Positions 18,624 through 26,863 of a stretch of 64,000 nucleotides of DNA are shown here, piece by piece. The notes under the pieces are model-generated. The model did no database searches, was not told the origin of the DNA, and was given only the letters and a program-made list of their open reading frames with translations. Positions within the stretch are counted from its first letter, which is position 1. Every line of letters starts with the position of its first letter. The translations under genes and the position numbers were made by a program. Origin of the DNA: Propionivibrio sp. (GTDB lineage: Bacteria > Pseudomonadota > Gammaproteobacteria > Burkholderiales > Rhodocyclaceae); NCBI RefSeq assembly GCF_029255185.1, contig NZ_JAPUVO010000132.1, positions 82,531 through 146,530 of the forward strand, written 5' to 3'.

Positions 18624-19286
18624 ATGATTTCCGCCAGCGCCATCAGCAAACGCTATCCCGAGGGACACGAAGCGCTCAGCCAGGTCAGCTTCGAGATCAA
18701 CACCGGAGAAATGGTTTTCATCACGGGCCATTCGGGAGCCGGCAAATCAACGCTGTTCCGCCTGCTGGCGGGCATCGAACACCCGACCTCGGGCAGCATC
18801 GTGGTTAATGGGCAAAACCTCGCCGCCCTACGCAAGAGCGCCATTCCGTACCTGCGACGCAATTTCGGCCTGATCTTTCAGGACCAGAAGCTGCTCTTCG
18901 ACCGCAGCGTGCTCGACAACGTGCTGCTGCCCTTGGCCATTGTCGGCCTGCCGGCCAGGGAAGCCGCCCGCCGGGCGCGCGCAGCACTCGACAAGGTGGG
19001 ACTGCTAGAGCGTGAAAAGGCGAACCCGATTGCGCTTTCGGGAGGCGAACAGCAACGTCTGGCAATCGCCCGTGCTGTCGTCAATCGTCCGGCCATTCTG
19101 CTCGCCGACGAGCCAACGACCAACCTCGACGCCGACTCAGCCGCCGCCATTCTTGAAATATTCCGTGCTTTCCATCAGGTTGGAGTCACTTTGGTCATCG
19201 CTACCCATGACCCGCAGTGGATGGCACGTTTCTCACCACGCGTGCTACAACTTGAACGCGGCCGCCTGGTCGGAGCCGCCGCATGA
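18624..19286 (+). CDS. ftsE: Cell-division ABC ATPase FtsE
   Basis: The 220-residue ATPase has Walker A GHSGAGKST (near residue 36), the Q-loop region NFGLIFQDQKLL, signature LSGGEQQRLAIARA (near 138) and Walker B ILLADEPT. With FtsX it couples ATP hydrolysis to septal peptidoglycan hydrolase activation. The ATG at 18624 gives the normal N-terminus (MISASAISKRYP). ftsX begins 10 bases after the stop. Confidence 0.95.
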   Translation: MISASAISKRYPEGHEALSQVSFEINTGEMVFITGHSGAGKSTLFRLLAGIEHPTSGSIVVNGQNLAALRKSAIPYLRRNFGLIFQDQKLLFDRSVLDNVLLPLAIVGLPAREAARRARAALDKVGLLEREKANPIALSGGEQQRLAIARAVVNRPAILLADEPTTNLDADSAAAILEIFRAFHQVGVTLVIATHDPQWMARFSPRVLQLERGRLVGAAA

Positions 19287-19296
19287 ACCTATCAAG

Positions 19297-20196
19297 ATGA
19301 ACAGCTTTCTCGCCCAGCACTTTGCTGCCCTGCGCGATGCGCTACGCCGACTGCTCGCCGCACCGCTCAACACGATTCTTTCGCTACTCGTCATCGGCAT
19401 CGCTCTGGCACTGCCGAGCGCCGGCTGGCTGGTCATCGACAATCTGGGCGGCGTCACCGGTAGCGCCTCCGGTGTTCAGCAGATCAGCATTTTCATGAGC
19501 ATCGACGCCAGCAAGAAGGAGGTCGGTGAAATCGAAACGCGGCTACGCGCGGCACGGCTGGGGAACTGGCGCTTTGTCTCCCGGGACGAGGCGCTCAAAC
19601 ACCTGCAATCGTCCGAAGGCATGGCTGAGATCACCGCCAGCTTGCCCAAGAACCCGCTTCCCGATGCCTTCGTCGTCGAGCCCGACGATACGCAGCCGCA
19701 AGCGCTGGAGCGCATGGCCAAGACCTTCTCCAACTGGCCGAAAGTTGCCCACGTCCAGCTTGATTCAGCCTGGGTTAAACGTTTCGATGCCTCTCTGCGC
19801 ATCGGCAAGCTGGCTATCACCCTGCTCGCCGGACTGCTCGCCGGGGCGTTGGTGGCGGTGACTTTCAACACCATCCGCCTACAGATCCTGGCCCAGGCAG
19901 CCGAGATCGAAGTAGCCAAACTGATCGGCGCCACCGACGCCTTCATCCGTCGCCCCTTCCAGTATTTCGGGGCACTGCAGGGTGTGCTCGGCGGACTTTT
20001 TTCCGCTCTGCTCGTGGCGCTGGGCGGCCGCATGCTGACTGCCCCGGTCGGCGAACTCGTCGCTCTTTACGGTGGCAGCTTTGTGCTGCACGGCTTGTCG
20101 CCAAGCAACGTCGGCGCGCTGACAGCGATTGGCGCTGCACTTGGCTGGCTGGGCGCACAACTGTCGGTCGCTATCCACCTGCGTCGTCTCGGCTGA
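19297..20196 (+). CDS. ftsX: Cell-division permease-like protein FtsX
   Basis: The 299-residue protein has an N-terminal cytoplasmic stretch, a first membrane span (near residues 20-45), a large periplasmic loop (ISIFMSIDASKKEV onward) and three C-terminal spans, the FtsX/MacB-type layout. Start ATG 19297 (MNSFLAQHFAALRDAL) lies 10 bases after ftsE. The longer frame reaching back to 19012 overlaps ftsE and is not used. It converges on the MaoC-type gene with no obvious terminator between them. Confidence 0.94.
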   Translation: MNSFLAQHFAALRDALRRLLAAPLNTILSLLVIGIALALPSAGWLVIDNLGGVTGSASGVQQISIFMSIDASKKEVGEIETRLRAARLGNWRFVSRDEALKHLQSSEGMAEITASLPKNPLPDAFVVEPDDTQPQALERMAKTFSNWPKVAHVQLDSAWVKRFDASLRIGKLAITLLAGLLAGALVAVTFNTIRLQILAQAAEIEVAKLIGATDAFIRRPFQYFGALQGVLGGLFSALLVALGGRMLTAPVGELVALYGGSFVLHGLSPSNVGALTAIGAALGWLGAQLSVAIHLRRLG

Positions 20197-20215
20197 ACCG
20201 GATCGCAGAACGTCC

Positions 20216-21061
20216 TCAGTAGATAACGGCGGTGGCCTGCATGGTCAGCCAGCCCTGATGGTCCTTGGCCCACAGGTGGATGGTCTTACCGTCCGCCTGC
20301 GGCTCGCCGCAAACGAAAAAAGGATTGATATCGAAGCTTGGGCGCACGGCCCTGAACTCAAAGCGCAGCACCTGTGCATCAGGCAACTGATGGCGCAGCA
20401 AATCGAGCAGCAGGGTGGCAATCAGCGGCCCGTGCACGACCAGTCCCGGATAGCCCTCGACCGCAGTGACGTAGCGCCTGTCGTAGTGGATGCGATGGCC
20501 GTTGAAGGTCAGTGCCGAATAGCGAAAAAGGAGCACGTCGTCGGGAGCCCACTTCTTCTCCCACGCCGCGCTCAAAGGCGCAGCCAACGGCGGTGACGCG
20601 ACATCGTCAGGCCTTGCCGCCGGCCGATAGACGATGTCGTGGAACTCCCTCAAAGCGCAGTCAGACTCGCCGCCACGCTTGATTTCATGACGCACGCGGA
20701 CGAAGACCAATGGCCCGCTGCGCCCGGATTTTTCACTGATATCGTCAATGGTCGACACGCGGGTCAGCGCATCGCCGATACAAAGAGGCTGGTAAAATTG
20801 GAACTGGCTTCCGGCCCACATGCGCCGAGGCAGGGCGACTGGTGGCAAGAAATCGCCACGTTGAGCGTGACCGTCCGGCCCGAGTTCGGACTGCGGGCAA
20901 AGCGGCAGGAAATAAAGCCAGTGCCACAGGGCGGGCAGCGGCGTTCCGACCGGCGGCCGCGGCGCCGGTCGGTCCAGGGTGGCGCAGAGGGCGGCGTACG
21001 GCGTTGCCGTGAGCACATCTGACACGCGCTGCGTCCGGCCAATCCAGTCCTTCAGATTCAA
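20216..21061 (-). CDS. MaoC-like / FAS1-type (HTD2) acyl dehydratase
   Basis: The 281-residue protein resembles the HTD2/mesaconyl-C4-CoA hydratase group: an N-terminal hotdog (LWHWLYFLPL, RRMWAGSQFQFYQPL) and a C-terminal hotdog containing the catalytic region FRYSALTFNGHRIHYDRRY and GLVVHGPLIATLLLDLL. It should hydrate or dehydrate an acyl thioester; the substrate is not evident. It starts with TTG at 21061, strongly supported by AAGGAGG seven bases upstream. An amidase remnant ends 14 bases upstream on the same strand. Confidence 0.8.
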   Translation of the reverse strand: MNLKDWIGRTQRVSDVLTATPYAALCATLDRPAPRPPVGTPLPALWHWLYFLPLCPQSELGPDGHAQRGDFLPPVALPRRMWAGSQFQFYQPLCIGDALTRVSTIDDISEKSGRSGPLVFVRVRHEIKRGGESDCALREFHDIVYRPAARPDDVASPPLAAPLSAAWEKKWAPDDVLLFRYSALTFNGHRIHYDRRYVTAVEGYPGLVVHGPLIATLLLDLLRHQLPDAQVLRFEFRAVRPSFDINPFFVCGEPQADGKTIHLWAKDHQGWLTMQATAVIY

Positions 21062-21075
21062 GTAAAAACCTCCTT

Positions 21076-21262
21076 CTACTGGCGTGCGCGCCAGTCGTCT
21101 TCGATGACCAGACCAATCGCTAAAATTCGTTGGTCGCTCAGCGCCGGGCCGGTCACCGTCAGGCCAACCGGGGCACTACCCGGCGCCTGGCAGGGCAAGG
21201 TCAGAGCGCAGTCGCGTCGGGTTACGCTGCGCAATCCGACCTGCGAGTTGTGCTCCACATCA
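21076..21262 (-). pseudogene. C-terminal remnant of an amidase gene
   Basis: In the frame ending at the TAG at 21078-21076, the last ~55 codons read like the end of an amidase-signature enzyme: the stretch around ALTLPCQAPGSAPVGL, then TGPALSDQRILAIGLVIE. Upstream of about 21262 the frame carries no amidase-like sequence and reaches the promoter region of the oxidoreductase operon, so the N-terminal nine-tenths, including the Ser-Ser-Lys catalytic part, is gone. Its stop lies next to the HTD2 ribosome site, suggesting the two were once co-transcribed. Confidence 0.5.
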
Positions 21263-21449
21263 GTTTGAATCACACCCGCCCAGAAGCAAGCCGGAAACGG
21301 AGCTTGCTTGATTTTTCGGTCGAATTTTTTTCTTGTGACGGAACTTAATCCTTTCTGCCTAAAGTGCGTAGAATAGCCAGTTCTTGGGAGGTTAGCTCGA
21401 CAAGAGACACGACTGGGCAGCCTCCGGAAACCCACGAGACGGAGCGAGT

Positions 21450-22043
21450 ATGTTCGAAGTACGTATTCATGGCCGTGGCGGCCAAGGAGTGGTAACCGCT
21501 GCGGAGATGTTGTCGATCGCCGCGTTTGAGGAAGGGCATCACGCACAGGCCTTTCCAAGTTTTGGTTCAGAGCGAACCGGCGCCCCCGTTGTTGCTTTTT
21601 GTCGCATCGCCGACAAGGAGATCCGGCTACGCGAGCCGATCATGCGGCCCGACGCACTGATTATCCAGGATCCAACACTTCTGCACCAGGTTGATGTATT
21701 TTCCGGCCTGAAAAAAGATGGTTTCATCCTGATCAATACCAAGAGCACTTTCGAAGAACTTGGCCTTAGCGATTATGTTCGCGACTGGCCGGCTGATCGT
21801 CTGTGCACCCTGGCCGCGACCGATCTCGGACTCGCGCATGTCGGGCGTCCGATGCCCAACGTGCCGCTGCTGGCGGGCTTTGCCGCCTTGGCCGGAACGA
21901 TCAGGCTCGAATCCGTATTCAAGGCCATCAACGCAAAGTTTTCGGGCAAGGTGGCGACAGGCAATATCGCCGCTGCCACCGAAGCTTTCGAACTTGTCCG
22001 CGCCAGAATTGAAAGCGTTTGCAAGGAGGCTGCCCATGCTTAA
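21450..22043 (+). CDS. 2-oxoacid:acceptor oxidoreductase, gamma subunit
   Basis: The 197-residue protein opens with FEVRIHGRGGQGVVTAAEML, the hallmark of the gamma (PorG-like) subunit, and has SFGSERTGAPV. It is the first of four coupled genes for a CoA-dependent 2-oxoacid oxidoreductase. It overlaps the alpha gene by 8 bases, with AAGGAGG inside its 3' end serving as the ribosome site for the next gene. No iron-sulfur motif is in this subunit. Confidence 0.9.
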   Translation: MFEVRIHGRGGQGVVTAAEMLSIAAFEEGHHAQAFPSFGSERTGAPVVAFCRIADKEIRLREPIMRPDALIIQDPTLLHQVDVFSGLKKDGFILINTKSTFEELGLSDYVRDWPADRLCTLAATDLGLAHVGRPMPNVPLLAGFAALAGTIRLESVFKAINAKFSGKVATGNIAAATEAFELVRARIESVCKEAAHA

Positions 22044-23289
22044 GCAGATGGAAGGTTCACACGCCGTTGCCCAGGCCGTCGCACTGTGCCGGCCGGAAAT
22101 CATTTGCGCTTATCCGATTTCACCGCAAACGCATATCGTCGAAGGCATCGGCGAAATGGTAAAGGCGGGCGAGATCGTTAATTGCGAGTTCATCAATGTC
22201 GAGTCCGAATTCGCCGCCATGAGCGTGGCTATCGGCTCCTCGGCGACCGGGGCGCGGACGTACACAGCTACCGCCTCACAGGGTCTGCTGTTCATGGTTG
22301 AAGCGGTCTATAACGCGTCCGGCCTCGGCCTGCCGATTGTCATGACGGTGGCCAACCGCGCGATCGGTGCGCCGATCAACATCTGGAACGATCATTCCGA
22401 CTCGATCTCGCAACGCGATAGTGGCTGGATTCAACTCTTTGCCGAAACCAACCAGGAGGCTCTCGATCTTCATATCCAGGCCTTCAAGCTGGCTGAAGAA
22501 TTGAGCCTGCCAGTGATGATCTGCATGGATGGCTTCATTCTCACCCACGCCTACGAGCGCGTCGATATCCCGACACAGGAACAGGTTGACGCCTTTCTGC
22601 CGCCGTATGAGCCGCGCCAGGTGTTGGACACCCACGCGCCGGTATCGATCGGGGCGATGGTCGGTCCGGAGGCCTTTACCGAAGTGCGTTACCTGGCTCA
22701 CGAGAAGCAGATGCAGGCACTGGAGCTGATCCCCAAGATGGCGGAGGAGTTCATGGCCATCTTTGGCCGCGACAGCGGCGGCCTGGTTCGTCCTTATCGT
22801 ACCGAGGACGCAGAAACCATCGTCATCGCCATGGGCTCGCTGCTTGGCACGATCAAGGATACGGTCGATGAAATGCGTGATGCCGGCGTCAAGATCGGCG
22901 TACTCGGCATTACCTCCTTCCGCCCCTTCCCGCTTGACGCCGTGCGCCAGGCGATCAAGCACGCCAAGCGCGTCGTGGTGCTCGAAAAAACCTTTGCCGT
23001 CGGCATCGGCGGCATTCTTGCAACTGACGTGCGAACGGCTTTCTTTGGCATTCAGATGAACGCGTACACCGTCATTGCCGGCCTCGGGGGGCGTCCGATC
23101 ACCAAGACCGCGTTGCACGAACTGTTCGAAAAGGCCGGTCGTGACGACCTCATTCCGCTGACCTTCCTCGACCTTGACTGGAATGTTGTCAACAAACAAC
23201 TGGCGCGCGAGCGTCAGAAGCGTCGTTCCGGTCCGGCCGCCGAAAATATCCTGCGCGACGTGAGCAGCACTGCCGCCCATATCAGTTAA
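22036..23289 (+). CDS. 2-oxoacid:acceptor oxidoreductase, alpha subunit
   Basis: The 417-residue product begins MLKQMEGSHAVAQAVALCRP. It has domain I (ICAYPISPQTHIVEGI, FINVESEFAAMSVAIGSSATGARTYTATAS) and domain II (IVIAMGSLLGTIKDTVDEM, VLGITSFRPFP) of the pyruvate:ferredoxin oxidoreductase alpha chain. The start at 22036 sits behind AAGGAGG. Family knowledge gives CoA binding and acyl-CoA formation to this enzyme. Whether the substrate is pyruvate, another 2-oxoacid or phenylglyoxylate cannot be read from the sequence. Confidence 0.9.
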   Translation: MLKQMEGSHAVAQAVALCRPEIICAYPISPQTHIVEGIGEMVKAGEIVNCEFINVESEFAAMSVAIGSSATGARTYTATASQGLLFMVEAVYNASGLGLPIVMTVANRAIGAPINIWNDHSDSISQRDSGWIQLFAETNQEALDLHIQAFKLAEELSLPVMICMDGFILTHAYERVDIPTQEQVDAFLPPYEPRQVLDTHAPVSIGAMVGPEAFTEVRYLAHEKQMQALELIPKMAEEFMAIFGRDSGGLVRPYRTEDAETIVIAMGSLLGTIKDTVDEMRDAGVKIGVLGITSFRPFPLDAVRQAIKHAKRVVVLEKTFAVGIGGILATDVRTAFFGIQMNAYTVIAGLGGRPITKTALHELFEKAGRDDLIPLTFLDLDWNVVNKQLARERQKRRSGPAAENILRDVSSTAAHIS

Positions 23290-23299
23290 GGAAAAACCC

Positions 23300-24313
23300 A
23301 TGAGCTTTCAACCTGTCAAGTTCTACCAGACTGGCACCTTCACTGTCGGCAACCGTTTGCTGGCGCCCCAAGAGCGCAGCGTGCAAGCCAATATGGAGCG
23401 CACCAACTCGCTCAACTCCGGGCACCGCGCGTGCCAGGGTTGCGGCGAGGCGCTCGGCGCCCGCTACGCGATTGACGCCGCTATGCATGCAACCGACAAT
23501 CAACTGATCGCCGCCAACGCCACCGGCTGCCTGGAGGTCTTCTCAACCCCCTATCCTGAGACCTCGTGGCAGATTCCGTGGATGCATTCGCTGTTCGGCA
23601 ACGCACCAGCGGTGGCTACCGGCATCGCTGCGGCAATCAAGATCAAGCGGCAGAAGGGCCTGAAGGATGATGTGCGCGTTGTTGCGCAGGGTGGCGATGG
23701 CGGCACCACCGATATTGGCTTTGGCTGCCTGTCCGGCATGTTCGAGCGTAATGACGACGTGCTTTATATCTGCTATGACAACGGTGGCTACATGAACACC
23801 GGTGTGCAACGTAGCTCAGCCACCCCACCGGCAGCGCGCACGGCAACGACCATGCCGGTCGGCCCGCAACCCGGCAACGTCTTCGGCCAGGGCAAGTTCA
23901 TGCCGGCCATCGCCATGGCGCACGAGATTCCCTACGTGGCGACGGCCACCGTCGCCGACCTGCGCGATCTCGAACACAAGGTTAAGAAGGCGATGACCTT
24001 CCGCGGCGCGCGCTACATCCACATTCTCGTCCCCTGTCCGCTCGGCTGGGGATCGGCCTCGCAGGACACCATCAAGTTGTCACGGCTGGCCAAGGAAACC
24101 GGCATGTTCCCGGTCTTCGAAGCCGAATACGGCGAACTCACCAACTCATCGAAGATTCGTCGGCTACTGCCGGTCGAGGAATACCTCAGACCACAAAAAC
24201 GCTTTGCCCATCTTTTTGGCAAATCGCCAGCCGTGGCCACGATTGCCCGTCTGCAGGCGCTGGCCGATAAAAATATTCGAAAATACGAAATGCTCGACAA
24301 GGAGGCGAACTGA
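23300..24313 (+). CDS. 2-oxoacid:acceptor oxidoreductase, beta subunit (TPP-binding)
   Basis: The 337-residue protein has the thiamine diphosphate motif GDGGTTDIGFG ... YDNGGYMNTG and the cysteines CQGCGEALG and ATGCLEV that hold the proximal [4Fe-4S] cluster. It decarboxylates the 2-oxoacid on TPP and passes electrons to the iron-sulfur chain. It lies 10 bases after the alpha gene and its stop shares bases with the ATG of the flavoprotein gene. Confidence 0.91.
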   Translation: MSFQPVKFYQTGTFTVGNRLLAPQERSVQANMERTNSLNSGHRACQGCGEALGARYAIDAAMHATDNQLIAANATGCLEVFSTPYPETSWQIPWMHSLFGNAPAVATGIAAAIKIKRQKGLKDDVRVVAQGGDGGTTDIGFGCLSGMFERNDDVLYICYDNGGYMNTGVQRSSATPPAARTATTMPVGPQPGNVFGQGKFMPAIAMAHEIPYVATATVADLRDLEHKVKKAMTFRGARYIHILVPCPLGWGSASQDTIKLSRLAKETGMFPVFEAEYGELTNSSKIRRLLPVEEYLRPQKRFAHLFGKSPAVATIARLQALADKNIRKYEMLDKEAN

Positions 24314-25935
24314 TGAACAAGCCGTTTGCAATCACCCTCGACCCTGGTTCATCGCTGGCCAACCACACTGGCTCGTGGCGTACCGAGCGCCCGGTCTATG
24401 TTGACCGGTTGCCGCCCTGCAACAGCCAATGCCCGGCAGGTGAAGACATTCAGGGCTGGCTGTTCCACGCCGAATCCGGTAACTACGAAAAGGCCTGGCA
24501 ACACCTAACCCGCGACAACCCCTTTCCGGCGATTATGGGCCGGGTGTGTTACCACAGTTGCGAAAATGTTTGTAACCGAGGCCAACTGGACGCTCCGGTC
24601 GGTATCAATTCGGTAGAGCGTTTCCTTGGTGACGAAGCCATCAGACGTGCCTGGAAACTGGTGCCACCGGCTGCTGAAACCGGCAAACATGTCCTGATTG
24701 TCGGCGCTGGCCCCTCCGGCATGTCAGCGGCCTATCACCTGCGCCGCTTCGGCCATCGCGTTACCGTCTATGAGGCCGGTCCGTTACTCGGTGGCATGAT
24801 GCGCTTCGGCATTCCAAAATACCGTTTGCCGCGCGACGTGCTTGACGCCGAAATGCAGCGTGTCGTTGACATGGGCGTCGAGGTTGTTCTCAACACCAAG
24901 GTCGATAATATTCTCGACACAATGCAGACGGGCAAGTTTGACGCCGCCTTTCTCGCCGTCGGCGCGCATATCGCCAAACGCGCCTTCATCCCCTCGGGTG
25001 AAGTCTCGAAAGTTGTCGATGCCATCTCTGTGTTACGCAGCATGGAAGGCGAAAACAAGCCCATGCTTGGACGTCGCGTCATCGTTTATGGCGGCGGCAA
25101 TACCGCGATCGACGTGGCGCGTACCGCCAAACGCATGGGTGCTGAACCGATCATCGTTTACCGCCGTACACGCGACAAGATGCCGGCGCACGACTTTGAA
25201 ATTGAAGAAGCCTTGCAGGAAGGCGTGATGATCCGTTGGCTTTCGACCATCAAGCAGGCCGGTGATACCAACATCACCATTGAAAAAATGGAGCTCGATG
25301 CCTCTGGTTTCCCACAACCGACCGGTGAGTTTGAAACCTTGGAGGCCGACTCAGTCGTGCTGGCCCTCGGTCAGGATGTCGATCTTAGTCTGCTCGAAGG
25401 CGTGCCGGGCCTGGAAGTAAGTGATGGCGTGGTCAAGGTCGACGCCAACATGATGACCGGTCAGCCTGGCGTATTCGCTGGCGGCGACATGGTTCCCACC
25501 GAACGCAACATCACCATCGGTGTCGGCCATGGCAAGAAGGCCGCGCGCAACATTGACGCCTGGCTGCGAGGCGCCACCTACGTCGCGCCACCCAAGCACC
25601 AGGTGGCGACCTTCGACAAGCTCAACACCTGGTATTACGCCGATGCGCCAAAGACCGTGCGTCCAATGCTCGACATCATCCGTCGTCAATCGACCTTTGA
25701 CGAAGTTCAGGGTGGTCTGGATGAAAGTACGGCATTGTTCGAAGCGCGTCGTTGCCTGTCCTGCGGAAACTGTTTCGAGTGTGACAACTGCTACGGCGTC
25801 TGCCCGGATAATGCAGTCATCAAGCTCGGCCCGGGCAAGCGCTTCGAGTTCAACTACGATTACTGCAAGGGTTGTGGCATGTGCGTCGCCGAGTGCCCCT
25901 GCGGCGCGATCAACATGGTGCCTGAAAACAATTGA
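24313..25935 (+). CDS. GltD-like NAD(P)/FAD oxidoreductase fused to a C-terminal ferredoxin domain
   Basis: The 540-residue protein resembles the small subunit of glutamate synthase: N-terminal cysteines (PPCNSQCPAG, CYHSCENVCNRG), an FAD site (VLIVGAGPSGMSAAYHL) and an NAD(P) site (VIVYGGGNTAIDVAR). Its last ~75 residues are a 2[4Fe-4S] ferredoxin with CLSCGNCFECDNCYGVCP and CKGCGMCVAECPCG. It would link the alpha-beta-gamma core to NAD(P), taking the place of a PorD ferredoxin. The gene order recalls the phenylglyoxylate:NAD+ oxidoreductase clusters of Aromatoleum/Thauera. It converges on the nodJ-like gene with a 3-base gap. Confidence 0.86.
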   Translation: MNKPFAITLDPGSSLANHTGSWRTERPVYVDRLPPCNSQCPAGEDIQGWLFHAESGNYEKAWQHLTRDNPFPAIMGRVCYHSCENVCNRGQLDAPVGINSVERFLGDEAIRRAWKLVPPAAETGKHVLIVGAGPSGMSAAYHLRRFGHRVTVYEAGPLLGGMMRFGIPKYRLPRDVLDAEMQRVVDMGVEVVLNTKVDNILDTMQTGKFDAAFLAVGAHIAKRAFIPSGEVSKVVDAISVLRSMEGENKPMLGRRVIVYGGGNTAIDVARTAKRMGAEPIIVYRRTRDKMPAHDFEIEEALQEGVMIRWLSTIKQAGDTNITIEKMELDASGFPQPTGEFETLEADSVVLALGQDVDLSLLEGVPGLEVSDGVVKVDANMMTGQPGVFAGGDMVPTERNITIGVGHGKKAARNIDAWLRGATYVAPPKHQVATFDKLNTWYYADAPKTVRPMLDIIRRQSTFDEVQGGLDESTALFEARRCLSCGNCFECDNCYGVCPDNAVIKLGPGKRFEFNYDYCKGCGMCVAECPCGAINMVPENN

Positions 25936-25938
25936 TCA

Positions 25939-26727
25939 TCATTTGAGCAAACGCCGTCGGGTCAGCATCGTGGCGATTGCGAAAGCAACGACAGTGATGG
26001 TCAACAGAGCGCCGACATGCATGAAAACGTTGCTTGGCACTTCACCGAGCAGTAGAGGGCGGGCAAGCTGGACGGCGTGCGCCAACGGCAGCCAGGCGGC
26101 GAGGGTGTGCACGGCTGCCGGAAGCTGGTCAGCGGGGAAAAAAACGCCGGAGACGAGCAGCATGGGAGTGATGAAGAGCGTGAAGTAGTACATGAAAAAA
26201 TCGTAGGACGGCGCCAGCGCACAGACGATCAGGCCCATTGCTGCGAAAGCCAGGCCGGTGAGAAAAATGACCGGGATCGCCCACAGCGCCAGCGGCGAAG
26301 TGGTCAGCCCCAGTGTTGCAATGACGAGCAGAATGGCCAGTCCGGAGAGCAGGCTCTTGCTGGCGGCCCAGACCAGTTCGCCGGCCAGGATGTGATCGAG
26401 CGAAAGCGGCGTATTGAGGATGGCATCCCAGGTTTTCTGCACATGCATGCGCGAGAAGGCCGAGTAGAGCGCTTCAAAAGTCGCCGCATTCATGGTGCTG
26501 GCAACCACCGTCCCGGCGGAGAGAAAACTAACGTAACTGACGCCGCTGACCTGCGGCAACAGGCCACCCAGGCCATAACCGAGCCCGAGCATATAAATCA
26601 GCGGATCGGCCAGATTGCCGAGCACCGAGGGAATCGCCAGCTTGCGCCAGACGAGAAAATTGCGTCGCCAGACCGGCAGCCAGCGCAGACCGGGGCGGGG
26701 GATGGCAAAGAGACGTTGTGTATTCAT
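25939..26727 (-). CDS. ABC-2 type transport permease (NodJ family)
   Basis: The 262-residue protein has about six membrane spans and the ABC-2 signature region (SGVFFPADQLPAAVHTLAAWLPLAHAVQLARPLL). It begins MNTQRLFAIPRPGLRWLPVWRRNFLVWRKLA, similar to NodJ permeases. With the NodI-like ATPase upstream (137 bases away, separated by a hairpin repeat) it would form an exporter. In rhizobia NodIJ exports Nod factors; outside symbionts the substrate is unknown. Last gene of a minus-strand cluster. Confidence 0.86.
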   Translation of the reverse strand: MNTQRLFAIPRPGLRWLPVWRRNFLVWRKLAIPSVLGNLADPLIYMLGLGYGLGGLLPQVSGVSYVSFLSAGTVVASTMNAATFEALYSAFSRMHVQKTWDAILNTPLSLDHILAGELVWAASKSLLSGLAILLVIATLGLTTSPLALWAIPVIFLTGLAFAAMGLIVCALAPSYDFFMYYFTLFITPMLLVSGVFFPADQLPAAVHTLAAWLPLAHAVQLARPLLLGEVPSNVFMHVGALLTITVVAFAIATMLTRRRLLK

Positions 26728-26735
26728 AGGCCGCG

Positions 26736-26847
26736 AAACGCTTTCAACGCAGAGATCGCAGAGGCGCAGAGATCGCAGAGAAAGACAAAAAATTGGTTTA
26801 CCTCTGCGTACTCTGCGCCTCTGCGATCTCTGCGTTGAAAGCGCTTA
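26736..26847. repeat. Nearly perfect long palindrome of CGCAGAG units between nodI- and nodJ-like genes
   Basis: The left arm AAACGCTTTCAACGCAGAGA and following TCGCAGAGGCGCAGAG matches the inverted right arm AAGCGCTTTCAACGCAGAGA with only a few differences over about 45 bases, around a short loop. It would fold into a long hairpin in the nodI-nodJ transcript. It is the same family as 8551-8721. Confidence 0.8.
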
Positions 26848-26863
26848 ATCACTTTTTCCATAC

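Noticed and set aside
22276-23301. 341-codon minus-strand frame opposite the oxidoreductase alpha gene
   Set aside because: It is a shadow of the alpha-subunit gene, without recognisable protein features.
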